31,446 nucleotides of DNA from Euprymna scolopes (taxonomy: Eukaryota > Mollusca > Cephalopoda > Sepiida > Sepiolidae): the NCBI GenBank assembly GCA_024364805.1, contig CM044497.1:61443563-61475008 (forward strand), given 5' to 3'. The notes under the pieces are model-generated. The model made no database searches. It was given only the letters and a program-made list of their open reading frames with translations, and was not told where the DNA came from. This document shows, in pieces, positions 18,746 through 28,010 of this stretch. The position numbers and the translations under genes were made by a program. How positions within the stretch are numbered: position 1 is the first letter of the stretch; each line of letters opens with the position of its first letter.

Positions 18746-20706
18746 TGCTCAGAAGAGAGCTTTCACACAGGTCATTAAAGATCTCTACTTGAAAACAGTA
18801 TGTGGTGTTCCCTGGAAGCTGAGTTATAACAAGTCTCCCTAGGGTTCCAGTACTCTCCACCTCCTTCGAAAACATTTGCAAATAAATTTGCATTATCGCA
18901 ATAGCTGCTTGCTATTGATTTCTCGTCGGCAACGGTTATTGGTCTTCGCTGGAAGTTTAGTGGCAATAAGCCTCCCCAAGGTCCCAGTTCTCTTTGCACA
19001 TGCGGCAGAGGTCTCGTCAGTTCCTCTGTTATTCCGTCCTCCTTGACTCGACTTGGTTATTTGGTCTTACTCATTTTTTTTTTGGGGGGGGGCAGTGATG
19101 CTGCAATTGAAGGATGGGATTGGGGGTGGGTTAGAGAACATAGATATGCGGCTTCAGTGTCCTTGCTTCTCTGTAGTGTTTCATGCTTTGCATTTGCAGC
19201 AGTTTGTCTGGCTCGCGCTTGTTGCTCCTATGTGTTAATTTCCATATTCAAGGGTTTTTATTAATATTTCAGCTGTTTTTATTATTGTTGTTAAGTGCAT
19301 TTTTCCAGTCATTCCTTTGATTCCATTTTCTCCCATTGTTTTTTCAAAGTGTTTCGGGATTGTTCCTAGTATCTTTTCCTCATCTTCCTTTTCCCTTTTC
19401 ATCTCTCTGGCTAGCTCTGTGTATTTGCTCCGTTGTTCCTTTTCTTTGATAATAACCAAGTGGTCAGCTTAAACAGCAAAGTCTATGATTTGACAAGATT
19501 CTCTTGTCTTGTTCATTATTACTTCTTGCTTAGATGGATTTATCTGTTTCTGTCCATGTCCCATAGCACTTTGTGATCCTCATTTTTAAGTACTTTTGCC
19601 GGTTTATGTTTGTACTACTTGTCTGTCCGTTCTAAATGCAGTTGTTTGCATAATTCCCAGTGGACTACCTTCCCATTTGGTCGTGTCTGTTCTTGAATTT
19701 TAATTGGGACAGTTTGCTGCATTCTCTTGTTATATGATTTATCGTCTCGTCCAAGCATTCTGCATTTGCTGTTTTCTTGTGTTTTGTCGATCTTAGCTTT
19801 GATGTGGTTTGTTTTTATCGAGTTGTCTTGTGCTGCAGTTATTAGGGAGTCAGTTTCTCGGCTAATGTGTCCTTTTCACATGCATGTACAAGTATTTTCG
19901 ATATTTTAATCTTTTGCCATCCTTCCGTGTAGTTGTTTCTCTCCTCAGTTTTCTTTTCTTGTCTCAACCTTGTCTCACTGTTTTCTGTTTTATTGATTTT
20001 TTCAGTGTCGCTCGCTGTTATGCTTATTCTTTCAGTATTTTGCATTATGCATGGTTCTATTTGATTTTGTGTGTCACTCACACAATCTTCTATACTAACC
20101 AGTCCCCTCCCGCTGTCTTTCTTTTTTACGTAGAGTCGGTCAACACCGTCCTTAGGATGTCGTGCGTTGTGCATGGCAATGAGTTTCCTGATCGAGCTGT
20201 CTCCAGTTCTTTTTTAGTCCACTCAATGAACGGGCCAGAGTATCTTACTAGTGATACTGCCCATGTATTTATGCCTTTTATTACGTTTCTGCTATATAAT
20301 TTGGCTTGGAGGAGTTTTCTTGTTCTCCTGAGGTATTCCGTTCATATTCTTTCTTTCATTTCTCTTGCTTTGATGGTGTCTGCTTCCAGTAATCCTATGT
20401 ATTTATAGGCGTATTGTTCCTCTAGTGCCCGCATATCTGTGTGATGTCATTGTTCCATACTTTCTATTTTGTATTTTTAATGTATCTAGTTCATTTTTGA
20501 TCCTTGCGAAAAGTTTCAGATCGCCCATGTACATCAGGTGATTCATTTTATCCTCCGTGTTAGCGAACTTGTATCCGGCTTGGCACATTCTCAGTATATT
20601 GTTCAGGGGTATCATGGTTATGATGAGCAGTAATGGTGATAGTGATTCTCCTTGGAAAATGCCTCTTTGTATGTTGATAAAGGAATTGACAGCTGATAGA
20701 CAACAC
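18746..20706 (-). mobile_element. R2-superclade-like LINE, copy F (longest copy)
   Basis: Reading the minus strand from 20706: RT motif B and C remain as IQRGIFQGESLSPLLLI and NHLMYMGDLKLFARIKNELD (20480-20690). The first Asp of YMDD is Gly, so the RT is dead. The thumb follows: NVIKGINTWAVSLVRYSGPF then IEWTKKELE (~20210-20300), MHNARHPKDGVDRLYVKKKD and SGRGLVSIEDC (20060-20174), and SRETDSLITAAQDNSIKTNH (~19800-19860). Next come remnants of a Cys-rich finger and its RHD motif (CRM..., then ECSKLSQLKFKNRHDQ in a second frame, 19675-19765), VVHWELCKQ, and the ORF end with KYTELAREMKR and KTAEILIKTLEYGN. CCHC plus RHD plus PD...D is the layout of the restriction-like endonuclease of R2-superclade LINEs. 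The 3' UTR is 18746-19235. The 5' end is cut at (ATT)n. Confidence 0.8.
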
Positions 20707-20759
20707 ATTATTATTATTAGTATTATTATCATTATTATTATTATTAGTAGTAGTAGTAG

Positions 20760-20797
<38 letters not shown>

Positions 20798-20815
20798 TTA
20801 TCATTCTTCTTCTTC

Positions 20816-20871
<56 letters not shown>

Positions 20872-20884
20872 GTTATTATTATAG
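20707..20884. repeat. Long (ATT)n tract at the 5' end of copy F
   Basis: About 178 bp of ATT with AGT and CTT variants. It is the right border of the LINE series. Poly-Ile and poly-Asn frames across it are artefacts. Confidence 0.95.
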
Positions 20885-21468
20885 TTTCTCAAACACTTCA
20901 TCATCTACGCACTGTTTGCTCTGAGTTGTCATAAAAATAAAAATGAATAGAAAATGGAAATATACAAATTAAATAAAATTCTCATTATATTTCAGGAAGA
21001 AAAATAAAGTCAATAGCTTATACATTAAAATATTTCTTGTGATTTTACTGGCATATTGACAATTTAACTGTCTGATTATTATCCCCACCCCTTAAAAATT
21101 AATTTTTATAAAATTATTTTTGCTTTATGCAACCTCAAACACTATTTTCACAATATTAATACTAATTTAAACAATGTTTTGTTAACATTTAACGAAAATT
21201 CCTATTTTTGCAAATGCTTTTCCACTAAAATAATATTCACGCTAAAAATGTGCAAGGCCGCTATTGTCAAACTATAGCATTTTCGACAAACAAAAAATTA
21301 TGCATTTCAAATTAAAAGGGTCTTGCTAGGAAAATTATTCCGGTGTTAAGCTATCAGCTAAGTTAGTGGCAGTGCACATTAATTCTTATATCAGTCAGTA
21401 ATGATTTTGGAAGTAAATTACCATCATGTTATGTACAAATATTTAAGCTTCTTATTAGTCAAAATGAA

Positions 21469-21473
<5 letters not shown>
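20885..21473. other. AT-rich intergenic stretch
   Basis: The first ~50 bp (TTCTCAAACACTTCATCATC...GCACTG) vaguely resemble the family 3' UTR end and might be a seventh remnant. Beyond that nothing is recognised. Confidence 0.4.

Positions 21474-21515
<42 letters not shown>
21474..21515. repeat. (AT)n microsatellite
   Basis: About 21 AT units immediately left of the ~140-bp tandem repeat. Confidence 0.9.
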
Positions 21516-21519
<4 letters not shown>

Positions 21520-22045
21520 CAGAATGTGTGTAAAAAACTGATTACATATAATGATAGAAGATGTATCGAGGATAAGGAATGGGTATGTTTGATCTGGCAG
21601 AACTGTGGTTCATAAAATTTTGTTTTCTGCGTTCGCGTCTGACCCCAAAAGTATGGAAATAAAAAATGGAGAAAAAAAACGTTTACAAGGGGCTTTGATA
21701 TAGATGTACGTAAGAATACTTTGATAAGTGTGTTTAAACTTAAATAGGGATGGTATAATAAAATTGTGGGGGCTGCGTTCGCGCTTGTATTCCATGAAAA
21801 TATGGTACAAACTTTAACAAAGACTTTTCGTATCTATTTGCGTAAGTATACTTTGATAATTATGTTTCAGTCTGAAGATATATGGTATAATAAAAGTATT
21901 GAGTGTTTGTTCGCGCTTGACGTCCATAGAATGGAAATATAGCACAAAGTTTAACAAGGTTTTTTAATATAGATCCACACAATATTGTAATAAGTGTTTC
22001 AGTGTGAACAAGTATGGTATAATTAATTATGGGGTTTATCTATTA
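21520..22045. repeat. ~140-bp tandem repeat, about 3.5 copies
   Basis: The landmark GTTCGCG recurs at 21631, 21776 and 21909 (spacing 145 and 133). Each unit then has an ATGGAAATA/ATATGGTACAAA-like piece, TTTAACAAGG, AATACTTTGATAAGTGTGTT and GGTATAATAAAA. The last unit is cut near 22045 (GGTATAATTAATTATGGGG). The units are clearly diverged. No coding content. Confidence 0.8.
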
Positions 22046-22206
22046 TATTTTTACTTTCATCATATTTTGCTTTGGTTTTGATATCCCCGAATTCGAAGCT
22101 ATCTCTTTACAACCGTTCCTTTTCATACCTTATCATACTTTAATAAATCAGAGTCCATTTTCTGTAGGCTGTTTTTGAACCCAGTCAACGACGGTACTTT
22201 TGCTAG

Positions 22207-22263
<57 letters not shown>

Positions 22264-22741
22264 GTGTGTGTGTAGTAAGTTAAAAAAATTGTATTACAGT
22301 GTTTGTTCCAACTAACTTGTTTCTACAACAGTCATACTCATACTTCTATCTAATACATATTAGTAATTAATTAAATGGTTTCAACTAAAATCGGTGTATG
22401 TTTACTACGATTACTGCCAATGCGCACTGAAAATATTAATATAAAACTCTTAAGACATTGTGGCATTAATAAAATTTAATATTTATATATACATACATAC
22501 ACACATACACACGCACGCACACGCACACAAACATATATATATATATATATATTTGAGGTAGAAAGATATTAAGAATAATTGAATTCCACAAAAGGAAACA
22601 TAGTGCTCAATCAAACAGAGCAAATTATAGTAAAGTAAGTTGGATAAGTACATTAACCTTGCTTCACGCCAGTAATGGCATAGTGTATTTATTCTCCTCT
22701 AAAATTAAAAATGGTCTTGAACCCTTTTTTAATGTTTTAAT
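22046..22741. other. AT-rich stretch with (AT)n(GT)n and (CA)n tracts
   Basis: (AT)n(GT)n at 22208-22274, (CA)n-like at 22495-22530 and (AT)n at 22531-22551. A piece GGTAGAAAGATATTAAGAAT at 22556 resembles the 3' side of the hammerhead at 22788 (CGTAGAAAGATATAAC). No gene recognised. Confidence 0.45.
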
Positions 22742-22798
22742 TGTCTTTCCTGATGAGATAAACTCTGATCGAAACGGATTTCACATCGTAGAAAGATA
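22742..22798 (+). ncRNA. Type I hammerhead ribozyme, all core bases present
   Basis: A self-cleaving RNA motif is readable in full. Stem I: TGTCTTTC (22742-22749) pairs with GAAAGATA (22791-22798), eight pairs with one G-U. The core CTGATGA (22750-22756) is canonical. Stem II: GAT (22757-22759) with ATC (22768-22770), starting with the usual G-C pair and an 8-nt loop AAACTCTG. The second core block GAA is 22771-22773. Stem III: ACGG (22774-22777) with TCGT (22786-22789), giving the required A15.1-U16.1 pair. A22790 is H17, so cleavage is predicted between A22790 and G22791. Stem II is short, which may limit activity. Type I hammerheads occur in the terminal repeats of Penelope-like elements, and a plus-strand Penelope-like relic lies at 24411-24920. 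Confidence 0.82.
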
Positions 22799-22827
22799 TA
22801 ACTGTATTCACATAAAGAATAATAACA

Positions 22828-22830
<3 letters not shown>

Positions 22831-22880
<50 letters not shown>

Positions 22881-22900
22881 TGTATGTATATGTGTATATA
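22831..22900. repeat. (AT)n microsatellite with ATGT ending
   Basis: About 22 AT units followed by ATATGTATGTATATGTGTATATA, 30 bp downstream of the hammerhead. Confidence 0.9.
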
Positions 22901-23226
22901 TAGTGCGAGCAAAATCAAAGTCCGTACTTGCAATTTTTTCAAAAACTCCAATTTAAGCAAAATTTAATGAAGCCGTTTAAACAAACTATACCTCATTTGA
23001 TACGCCTTTTATTCTTCTACAATTTTACCTGTTCATATTTGACTTTTAATTGAAATATTCTAGTGTTCGCGTCAATTTAAAAAAATAGCTTCAAATTGAG
23101 GAGGCAAAAAAAACTTATGCAGCAACAAATTCGCTTAAAGTCAGCTTAAAAAACCAGTTTAAAAAATCCAAAAAACAAATATGATCGTAATTGTTGTTGT
23201 TCCAGGTTATACAACATTTAGTCCAT

Positions 23227-24207
23227 ATGCCACGACTTTCTCTTAGTGATCGTCAGGAGCTCATTAATCTCCACCTTTCTGGTTTATCCAATCGAGATAT
23301 CGGCCGCAGATGAAATGTGATGAGAAACGGAACGAGAGACTGTGCAAAAGCACCAAAACACCGGCAGTGTTCGTGATGCCTCTAAATCTGGTCGTACTAG
23401 GGTTATTTCTTACAGGGAAGACAATGCTATCAAGATCCGTAGCCTAAGGAACAAATTTGAAACGGCTCCCCAAATCCAACAATCGCGCACCCTTGTTAAA
23501 AAGTTCTCTCTTTCTACTGTCAAAAGGAATTTAATTTGCGAGGATATGTTGCAGGACACAAGCCAATGATTTCTGTAAAGAACAAAAAGCGCCGTCTGGA
23601 CTTCGTCAGATGCAATGAAGATCATGTCTCGTCATATTGGTCTAAAGTATTTTTAGTGACGAAAGCAAGTTCAATAGAATAGGCAGTGATTGTAGGCAGT
23701 ACGTCCGTCAGAGGAAAGACAAAGAAGTTAATCCTAGATGCTCAGTTTCAACGCTGTAAGGTGGTGGAGGTTCAATTTTGGTGTGAAGTATTATTAGTAC
23801 AGGGCCTATAGTTCGCTTGGAAGGTCGAATTAGTGCGACCAAGTACATTAATATGTAAACTGTGCATTCTCTACCCTAATTTGGTCGGAATTTGGATGAT
23901 AATCCCATCTTCATGCAGTACCTAACCCTAACCCTAACCCTAACCCTAACCCTAACCCGCTCCCATTCACACAGCTGACGATGTCAAGAGATTCATGTAA
24001 GAGCTTGATATTCCGTGTTTGGATTGGCATGCACAATCTCCAGACCTCAATCCTGTCGAAAACGTATGGTATTGCATGAAGGAACGGCTACGCAATGATA
24101 AAATTTCACATTTGAAAGAACTTTGAACAAAAATTACAGAAATGTGGGATGCCTTTCCCCCGGAATATTGCTTAATTCTAATTCAAGGAATTCCCAAAAT
24201 ATTGTAG
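23227..24207 (+). pseudogene. Tc1-type transposase pseudogene
   Basis: The start ATG is at 23227, giving MPRLSLSDRQELINLHLSGL then SNRDIGRR before a stop: the first helix-turn-helix of Tc1 transposases. Similarity continues through shifting frames: RKDNAIKIRSLRNKFE, KKFSLSTVKRNL, KPMISVKNKKRRLDFVRCNE and FSDESKFNRIGSD (first catalytic Asp, codon 23658-23660). The segment that should hold the second Asp (a QDNAPCH-like block after FMQ) is replaced by telomeric repeats at 23921-23958. Downstream, DDVKRFM, LDIPCLDWHAQSPDLNPVEN (catalytic Glu-containing block, 24037-24063) and WDAFPPEYC remain. At least six stops or frame changes are visible. Confidence 0.85.
23921..23958. repeat. Interstitial telomeric repeat (CCCTAA)n
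   Basis: Thirty-eight bases of perfect CCTAAC periodicity (6.3 units), the C-rich strand of the TTAGGG telomere repeat. It sits inside the transposase pseudogene, directly after the FMQ codons and before TCCCATTCACACAGCTGACG, where the second catalytic Asp block belongs. It has no imperfections, unlike the decayed sequence around it. Confidence 0.97.
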
Positions 24208-24410
24208 GCTTTCAAATTGCAGAAGAGCTATGCCACAAAATATTTACTAGTTTATTGTGTTTCTGTTGTATTTGTGTTGCATGAATGTCCTAAAGTTACT
24301 TTTAAATAACAATATTTCATTGCGTGAACTTTCTTTTTGCCTCCTTAATTTGAAGTTATTTTTTAAATTGATGTGAACGGTAGATTATTTCAATTAAAAG
24401 TCCAGAACAC

Positions 24411-24920
24411 TAATTAAGAAACAGAAAAAACACAACAAAGAACAAATTCTAGCACCCGTCTGTAAACACAATACAAACCACCCAGAACTATTAACAGAGA
24501 TAACAAAAAATATTGTTCTCGGTCAGAACGATAAACTAAACAACATACTCCAGACAACAAAATTAATAAAAAAAACAACCGCCTAAACAATACTTAAAGC
24601 ATATACTTACCTGCTCTAAACTCAATCAATACCTTACAAAAGGGTTGCAAAATGCAATAAACAGCAATGCATTGTTTGTGACATTATGATAGAAGGAAAC
24701 ACATACACATACAAAAACCCAACGCAGACATTCAAAGATATGAATTGCACCTCCAGAAATGTAGTGCATGCACAGAATGCGACAAATCTTTCCTAGTCGC
24801 CACCAAAAATGTCAGCGTTAGGGTTGCCGTATATAAGATTTGCAGATAAGAGACACTTCTATGTATAAAAACACATACATACATTCAGTGGAAATAATTT
24901 TAAAATAATGTCAATCTTTC
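24411..24920 (+). mobile_element. Penelope-like relic: Cys linker and start of GIY-YIG (broken)
   Basis: The plus-strand translation near 24635-24770 gives KCNKQQCIVCDIMIEGNTYT, then YKNPTQTFKDMNCTSRNVV. This matches the remembered linker of Penelope-like elements: paired Cys, then MNCTSRNVxY leading into GIY-YIG. CTECDKSF and a VRVAVYKIC stretch follow near 24770-24850, where the nuclease begins. The stretch 24490-24590 (VLGQNDKLNNILQTTKLI) fits the region between RT and linker. It is broken in several places and no RT core is present. It abuts the right TA of the Tc1 element. Its subgroup seems to differ from the 7.2-9.4 kb fragments, because the linker motifs differ. Confidence 0.6.
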
Positions 24921-25927
24921 AAAGCAACAATTATTGTTACTTACACAGGAAAAATCATAACAAGATTCACTCCCGAATTGAACAGAGATTAATATCAACA
25001 CACAGCAAAATGAAATTAATATCAACACACAACAAAATAAAATGCAAAACACATTTGCACAGACGTATATATACATGTACACACCCCACACATATATACG
25101 AACGGATACATTAAAACACAAACGTATACAAACATACATCCACACGCACAAACACTAAATTACCCCCGCTCTTATGTAACACATTGAACATTACCAACCT
25201 TACTTTATTACGGACACCAATAAATGGGAACACTAAAGATACTTTATATTTATTCATAGACATCGCTCTTTTGTATCAGCAAACATAATAATCTGAACAC
25301 AACCGACTAAGACGAAAACGATTATCACAATAGAAAGAAACTAAAATCTAAAACTCTAAAAAATCCAAATTGTATTTAAAAATCGATACCAAATGACGAA
25401 TTCTAGACAAGGTTTACTCAAAGTATTTAACATACCACACATTCTACAAACCAATTAAAGGAAATACACACACACACACACACACACTCACACAGACGAA
25501 CTTATTTTACCAGCCAAAATGCGCATCACATTTCCACGCAAGTATGAAGAAAAATAAAGAAAGAAAAAAAAGAATAAACGCAAGGAAAGGGATGGAAAAC
25601 CAAAAGACAGCAACACACAATGACCATGGTCTGCCCCCCCCCGCCCAAATAAGCAAAAGTAAGGAGGGAACACACCATTGGAGAGGTTTAGAAACATTTA
25701 CACCTCTCATCTCTTATAAACATGCCGTAAAAATTGCCAGCAAAAACACTTTTATATCTTTCAAACACATTTTAAATATTTTCTATTTTGAATACTTCCT
25801 GTAACCGAACGTCCGAAACGCGTTTGATGACATAAAATCTGATTACAATAATCTAAAAACTAAAAAATGAAAAAATTAAAACATTAAATGATACAAGCTT
25901 ACAAAAACATAAGTATTGGTAACCCCA

Positions 25928-25930
<3 letters not shown>
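24921..25930. other. A/C-rich stretch without recognised gene
   Basis: Strongly A- and C-rich plus strand, with few T. (CA)n is at 25466-25490. GAACGTCCGAAACGCGTTTG at 25808-25827 resembles the GAAACG side of a retroelement-end motif but lacks the CTGANGA core. The open frames at 25488-25804 are low-complexity. Confidence 0.45.
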
Positions 25931-26007
<77 letters not shown>

Positions 26008-26020
26008 CATTTTAAAAATA

Positions 26021-26052
<32 letters not shown>
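25931..26052. repeat. (AT)n microsatellites
   Basis: About 73 bp of pure AT (25931-26003), a short AT-rich interruption, then another ~25 bp of AT to 26052. Confidence 0.95.
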
Positions 26053-26053
<1 letters not shown>

Positions 26054-26694
26054 CTACTCATTATAAAGGTCGAAATCTCCTTCTAAATAATTCTACATAC
26101 GCATGTACTGAATATTATCTTCCGTCTCATTTTATTCTCCCAGCTAAATCACATTCCAATAATTGTAATTGATGTATTTTTTAGCATTCCTATTTTCCTA
26201 TTTCATTTTCTTACACTTTTCGTACTTCTTCCTTTGTCTTTTTATGTTATTTTTCATGATTTATCTATATTTTTGTTATATATTTTTATGAGAACGTTAT
26301 ATTATTTTTTAAATGTTGTCAAGTTTTTATATTTTTATAGATATTTTAGAATGTTAAAGTTATTTTTTTACCTTTTTACATTTTTCTTAAGTATTTGATT
26401 TTCTTATTTCTATATTTTTTAGCCTTTATTGTTTTTTTCTTTCACTTCTCCATGACAATCATATCTCCCATCCCGCTAATGTTTTCCAATTCAAATCTTT
26501 AAAAAATGTGCATTTCTAATTTGAAATTTCCAAAGGCAGTGTTGTCTTCCTACCTTTATTTTATATAGTGCTGGTTCTTATCATCCGTTTCTACGAGAAT
26601 CAGTTCCCTCTTCTGTTTACTCTAGTCCTTATTTACTTGAGAATGTAATAATGTGCCTACCTTACTTTGCGCTTTAACTTATTAATTTATTCTC
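26053..26694. other. T-rich stretch, possible minus-strand retroelement end
   Basis: T-rich on the plus strand. The minus strand near 26540-26620 reads CTGATTCTCGTAGAAACGG and later AAATAAAGGTAGGAAGACAA, which resembles non-coding ends of cephalopod retroelements from memory. No protein similarity was found. Confidence 0.3.
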
Positions 26695-26707
26695 TCTCCC
26701 TATCGCC

Positions 26708-26776
<69 letters not shown>

Positions 26777-26945
26777 GGTGTATGTGTGGGTGAATGTGTG
26801 TGTGTGAATGTCTATGTGTGTGTTTCTGTGTGCGTGTTTCTGTGTCTGTTTCTCTACGCGTTATACATATTTACGTGTGTGGATCTATATGCATATATAT
26901 ATGTGTATATGTATATATAAATGTATGTATTAAAATATATATATA
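26695..26945. repeat. (CT)n, (AT)n and (GT)-rich microsatellites
   Basis: (CT)n at 26710-26735, (AT)n at 26738-26772, then TGTG-rich and ATATGT-rich sequence. The frame at 26794-27000 is low-complexity. Confidence 0.9.
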
Positions 26946-27399
26946 TGTATATTTTCACATAGACAATGTTTGCAGTAACTTGTCAACGATTGCTAGATAG
27001 ATATTTTATAATCGCTTTTCCTTCGAAACTAGGCTTAGCAAACATCAATGTATTTATCTGACAAATATCGGTTAATTTTAGATATTTCAAAGTCAGATGT
27101 TTTTTTTTTATATTTTCAAAACATACAATCGTTTTATATTGTTTATACACACGTTCATTCATCGATGTTTTGTCCGTCGATGAATTTTCCAAGATCACCT
27201 GTAAAATTACAATGTTAGCTGTCTGTTTATTTCGCTAACTACGAACCTTGCATTAACATATTTTAGTTTACTGCAATTCAGCATATTCATAAAAGGCACC
27301 GTTATTTCGCCAGTTATGTTGTTTTCCGAAACTTAAGTTAACAATCCTAGAGTATTGGTTGTCCGTTTTATTCTAATGAATTGATTTCAAATAGAAACA
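26946..27399. other. AT-rich stretch leading into the cryptic array
   Basis: No motif-bearing frame. Isolated look-alikes of the 27400-28010 unit occur (GTTAGCTGTCTGTTTATTTC near 27212, GTTGTCCGTTTTATTCTAAT near 27358), so the array may once have started earlier. Confidence 0.4.
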
Positions 27400-28010
27400 T
27401 TTAGGTAATTTCCGTTGGTCTTGCATGCTTCACTTAAAAAAAAAAAATCTTTAGTCCATTGTACTTAAGTGTAAAATTAAAAAAACATATTTGGTGTGAT
27501 ATTCTTAAGTTTTAAATGCTATTTCCGTTCACCTGACACACTTTAGTGTTATATAATTTTAGTTAGTTTGTCAAGCTAAATAAAACGGCCATTTTGCATG
27601 TCTGTCATGCTTTAATAAAAAAGTTGGGTTGGTTTATAATGCTTGAGTGAAAAAAAAAATTATTATTTTTCTTAATTTTAAAATAATCGTTGTCGTTGAT
27701 CTGTCATGCTTAATTGTTGAATATAATTTAATTTTAATATTAATTATTCATTGGTCTCGTATGCTTAAATTTAAATGAGAATTTTGTTGGCCTGTAACGC
27801 TAAAAATTATCACTTACAAAGCTTATGTTTAAAATAGTATTTCAGTTGATCTGCCATGCTTAAGCAAATAATAATATGTTTGTTGTTGTGTCGCTGAAAT
27901 TTGAAATATAATCGTCTATAGTCTGCCAGGCTTACGTTTAAGACATATTTTGTTAGTCTGTCACGCTGCCTTTCAAATTGTTTGTTGCTCTGTCACGTTT
28001 TAAAGATCCG
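27400..28010. repeat. Cryptic, highly degenerate ~35-bp tandem array (~16 units)
   Basis: The core GTTGATCTGTCATGCTTAAG followed by TTTAAAATA-like sequence recurs with many changes. Examples: GTTGGTCTTGCATGCTTCAC (27413), TGCATGTCTGTCATGCTTTA (27594), GTTGATCTGTCATGCTTAAT (27694), ATTGGTCTCGTATGCTTAAA (27751), GTTGATCTGCCATGCTTAAG (27845), AGTCTGCCAGGCTTACGTTT (27919), GTTAGTCTGTCACGCTGCCT (27950) and GTTGCTCTGTCACGTTTTAA (27983). Unit lengths vary from about 30 to 60 bp because of indels. Confidence 0.75.

Larger units (their letters stand above)
23028..24410 (+). mobile_element. Tc1-type DNA transposon, decayed, ~75-bp inverted repeats
   Basis: Inner terminal repeats match well: left GACTTTTAATTGAAATATTC from 23040 and TTCAAATTGAGGAGGCAAAA near 23090 pair with the reverse complement of 24330-24403. 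The outermost ~12 bp (CCTGTTCATATTT on the left, GTGTTCTG on the right, reverse complement) are less alike. TA borders both ends (23026-23027 and 24411-24412), as expected for Tc1/mariner. The length, ~1.38 kb, fits an element with one transposase gene. The transposase is full of stops and frame changes and holds a telomeric-repeat block, so it is inactive. Confidence 0.85.

Noticed and set aside
19043-20408. Plus-strand frames of 60-174 codons here and at 16604-16983
   Set aside because: They are antisense to the minus-strand LINE coding regions, whose motifs are recognisable.
23921-23958. Chromosome end or subtelomere
   Set aside because: The telomeric block is short and flanked on both sides by matching parts of one transposase gene, so it is interstitial.
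25801-25840. Possible third hammerhead (GTCCGAAACGCGTTTGATGA)
   Set aside because: The GAAACGCG side is present but no CTGANGA core or stem II precedes it.
26590-26620. Possible minus-strand hammerhead (CTGATTCTCGTAGAAACGG)
   Set aside because: The first core block reads CTGATTC, not CTGANGA, and no stem II can form in the short interval.
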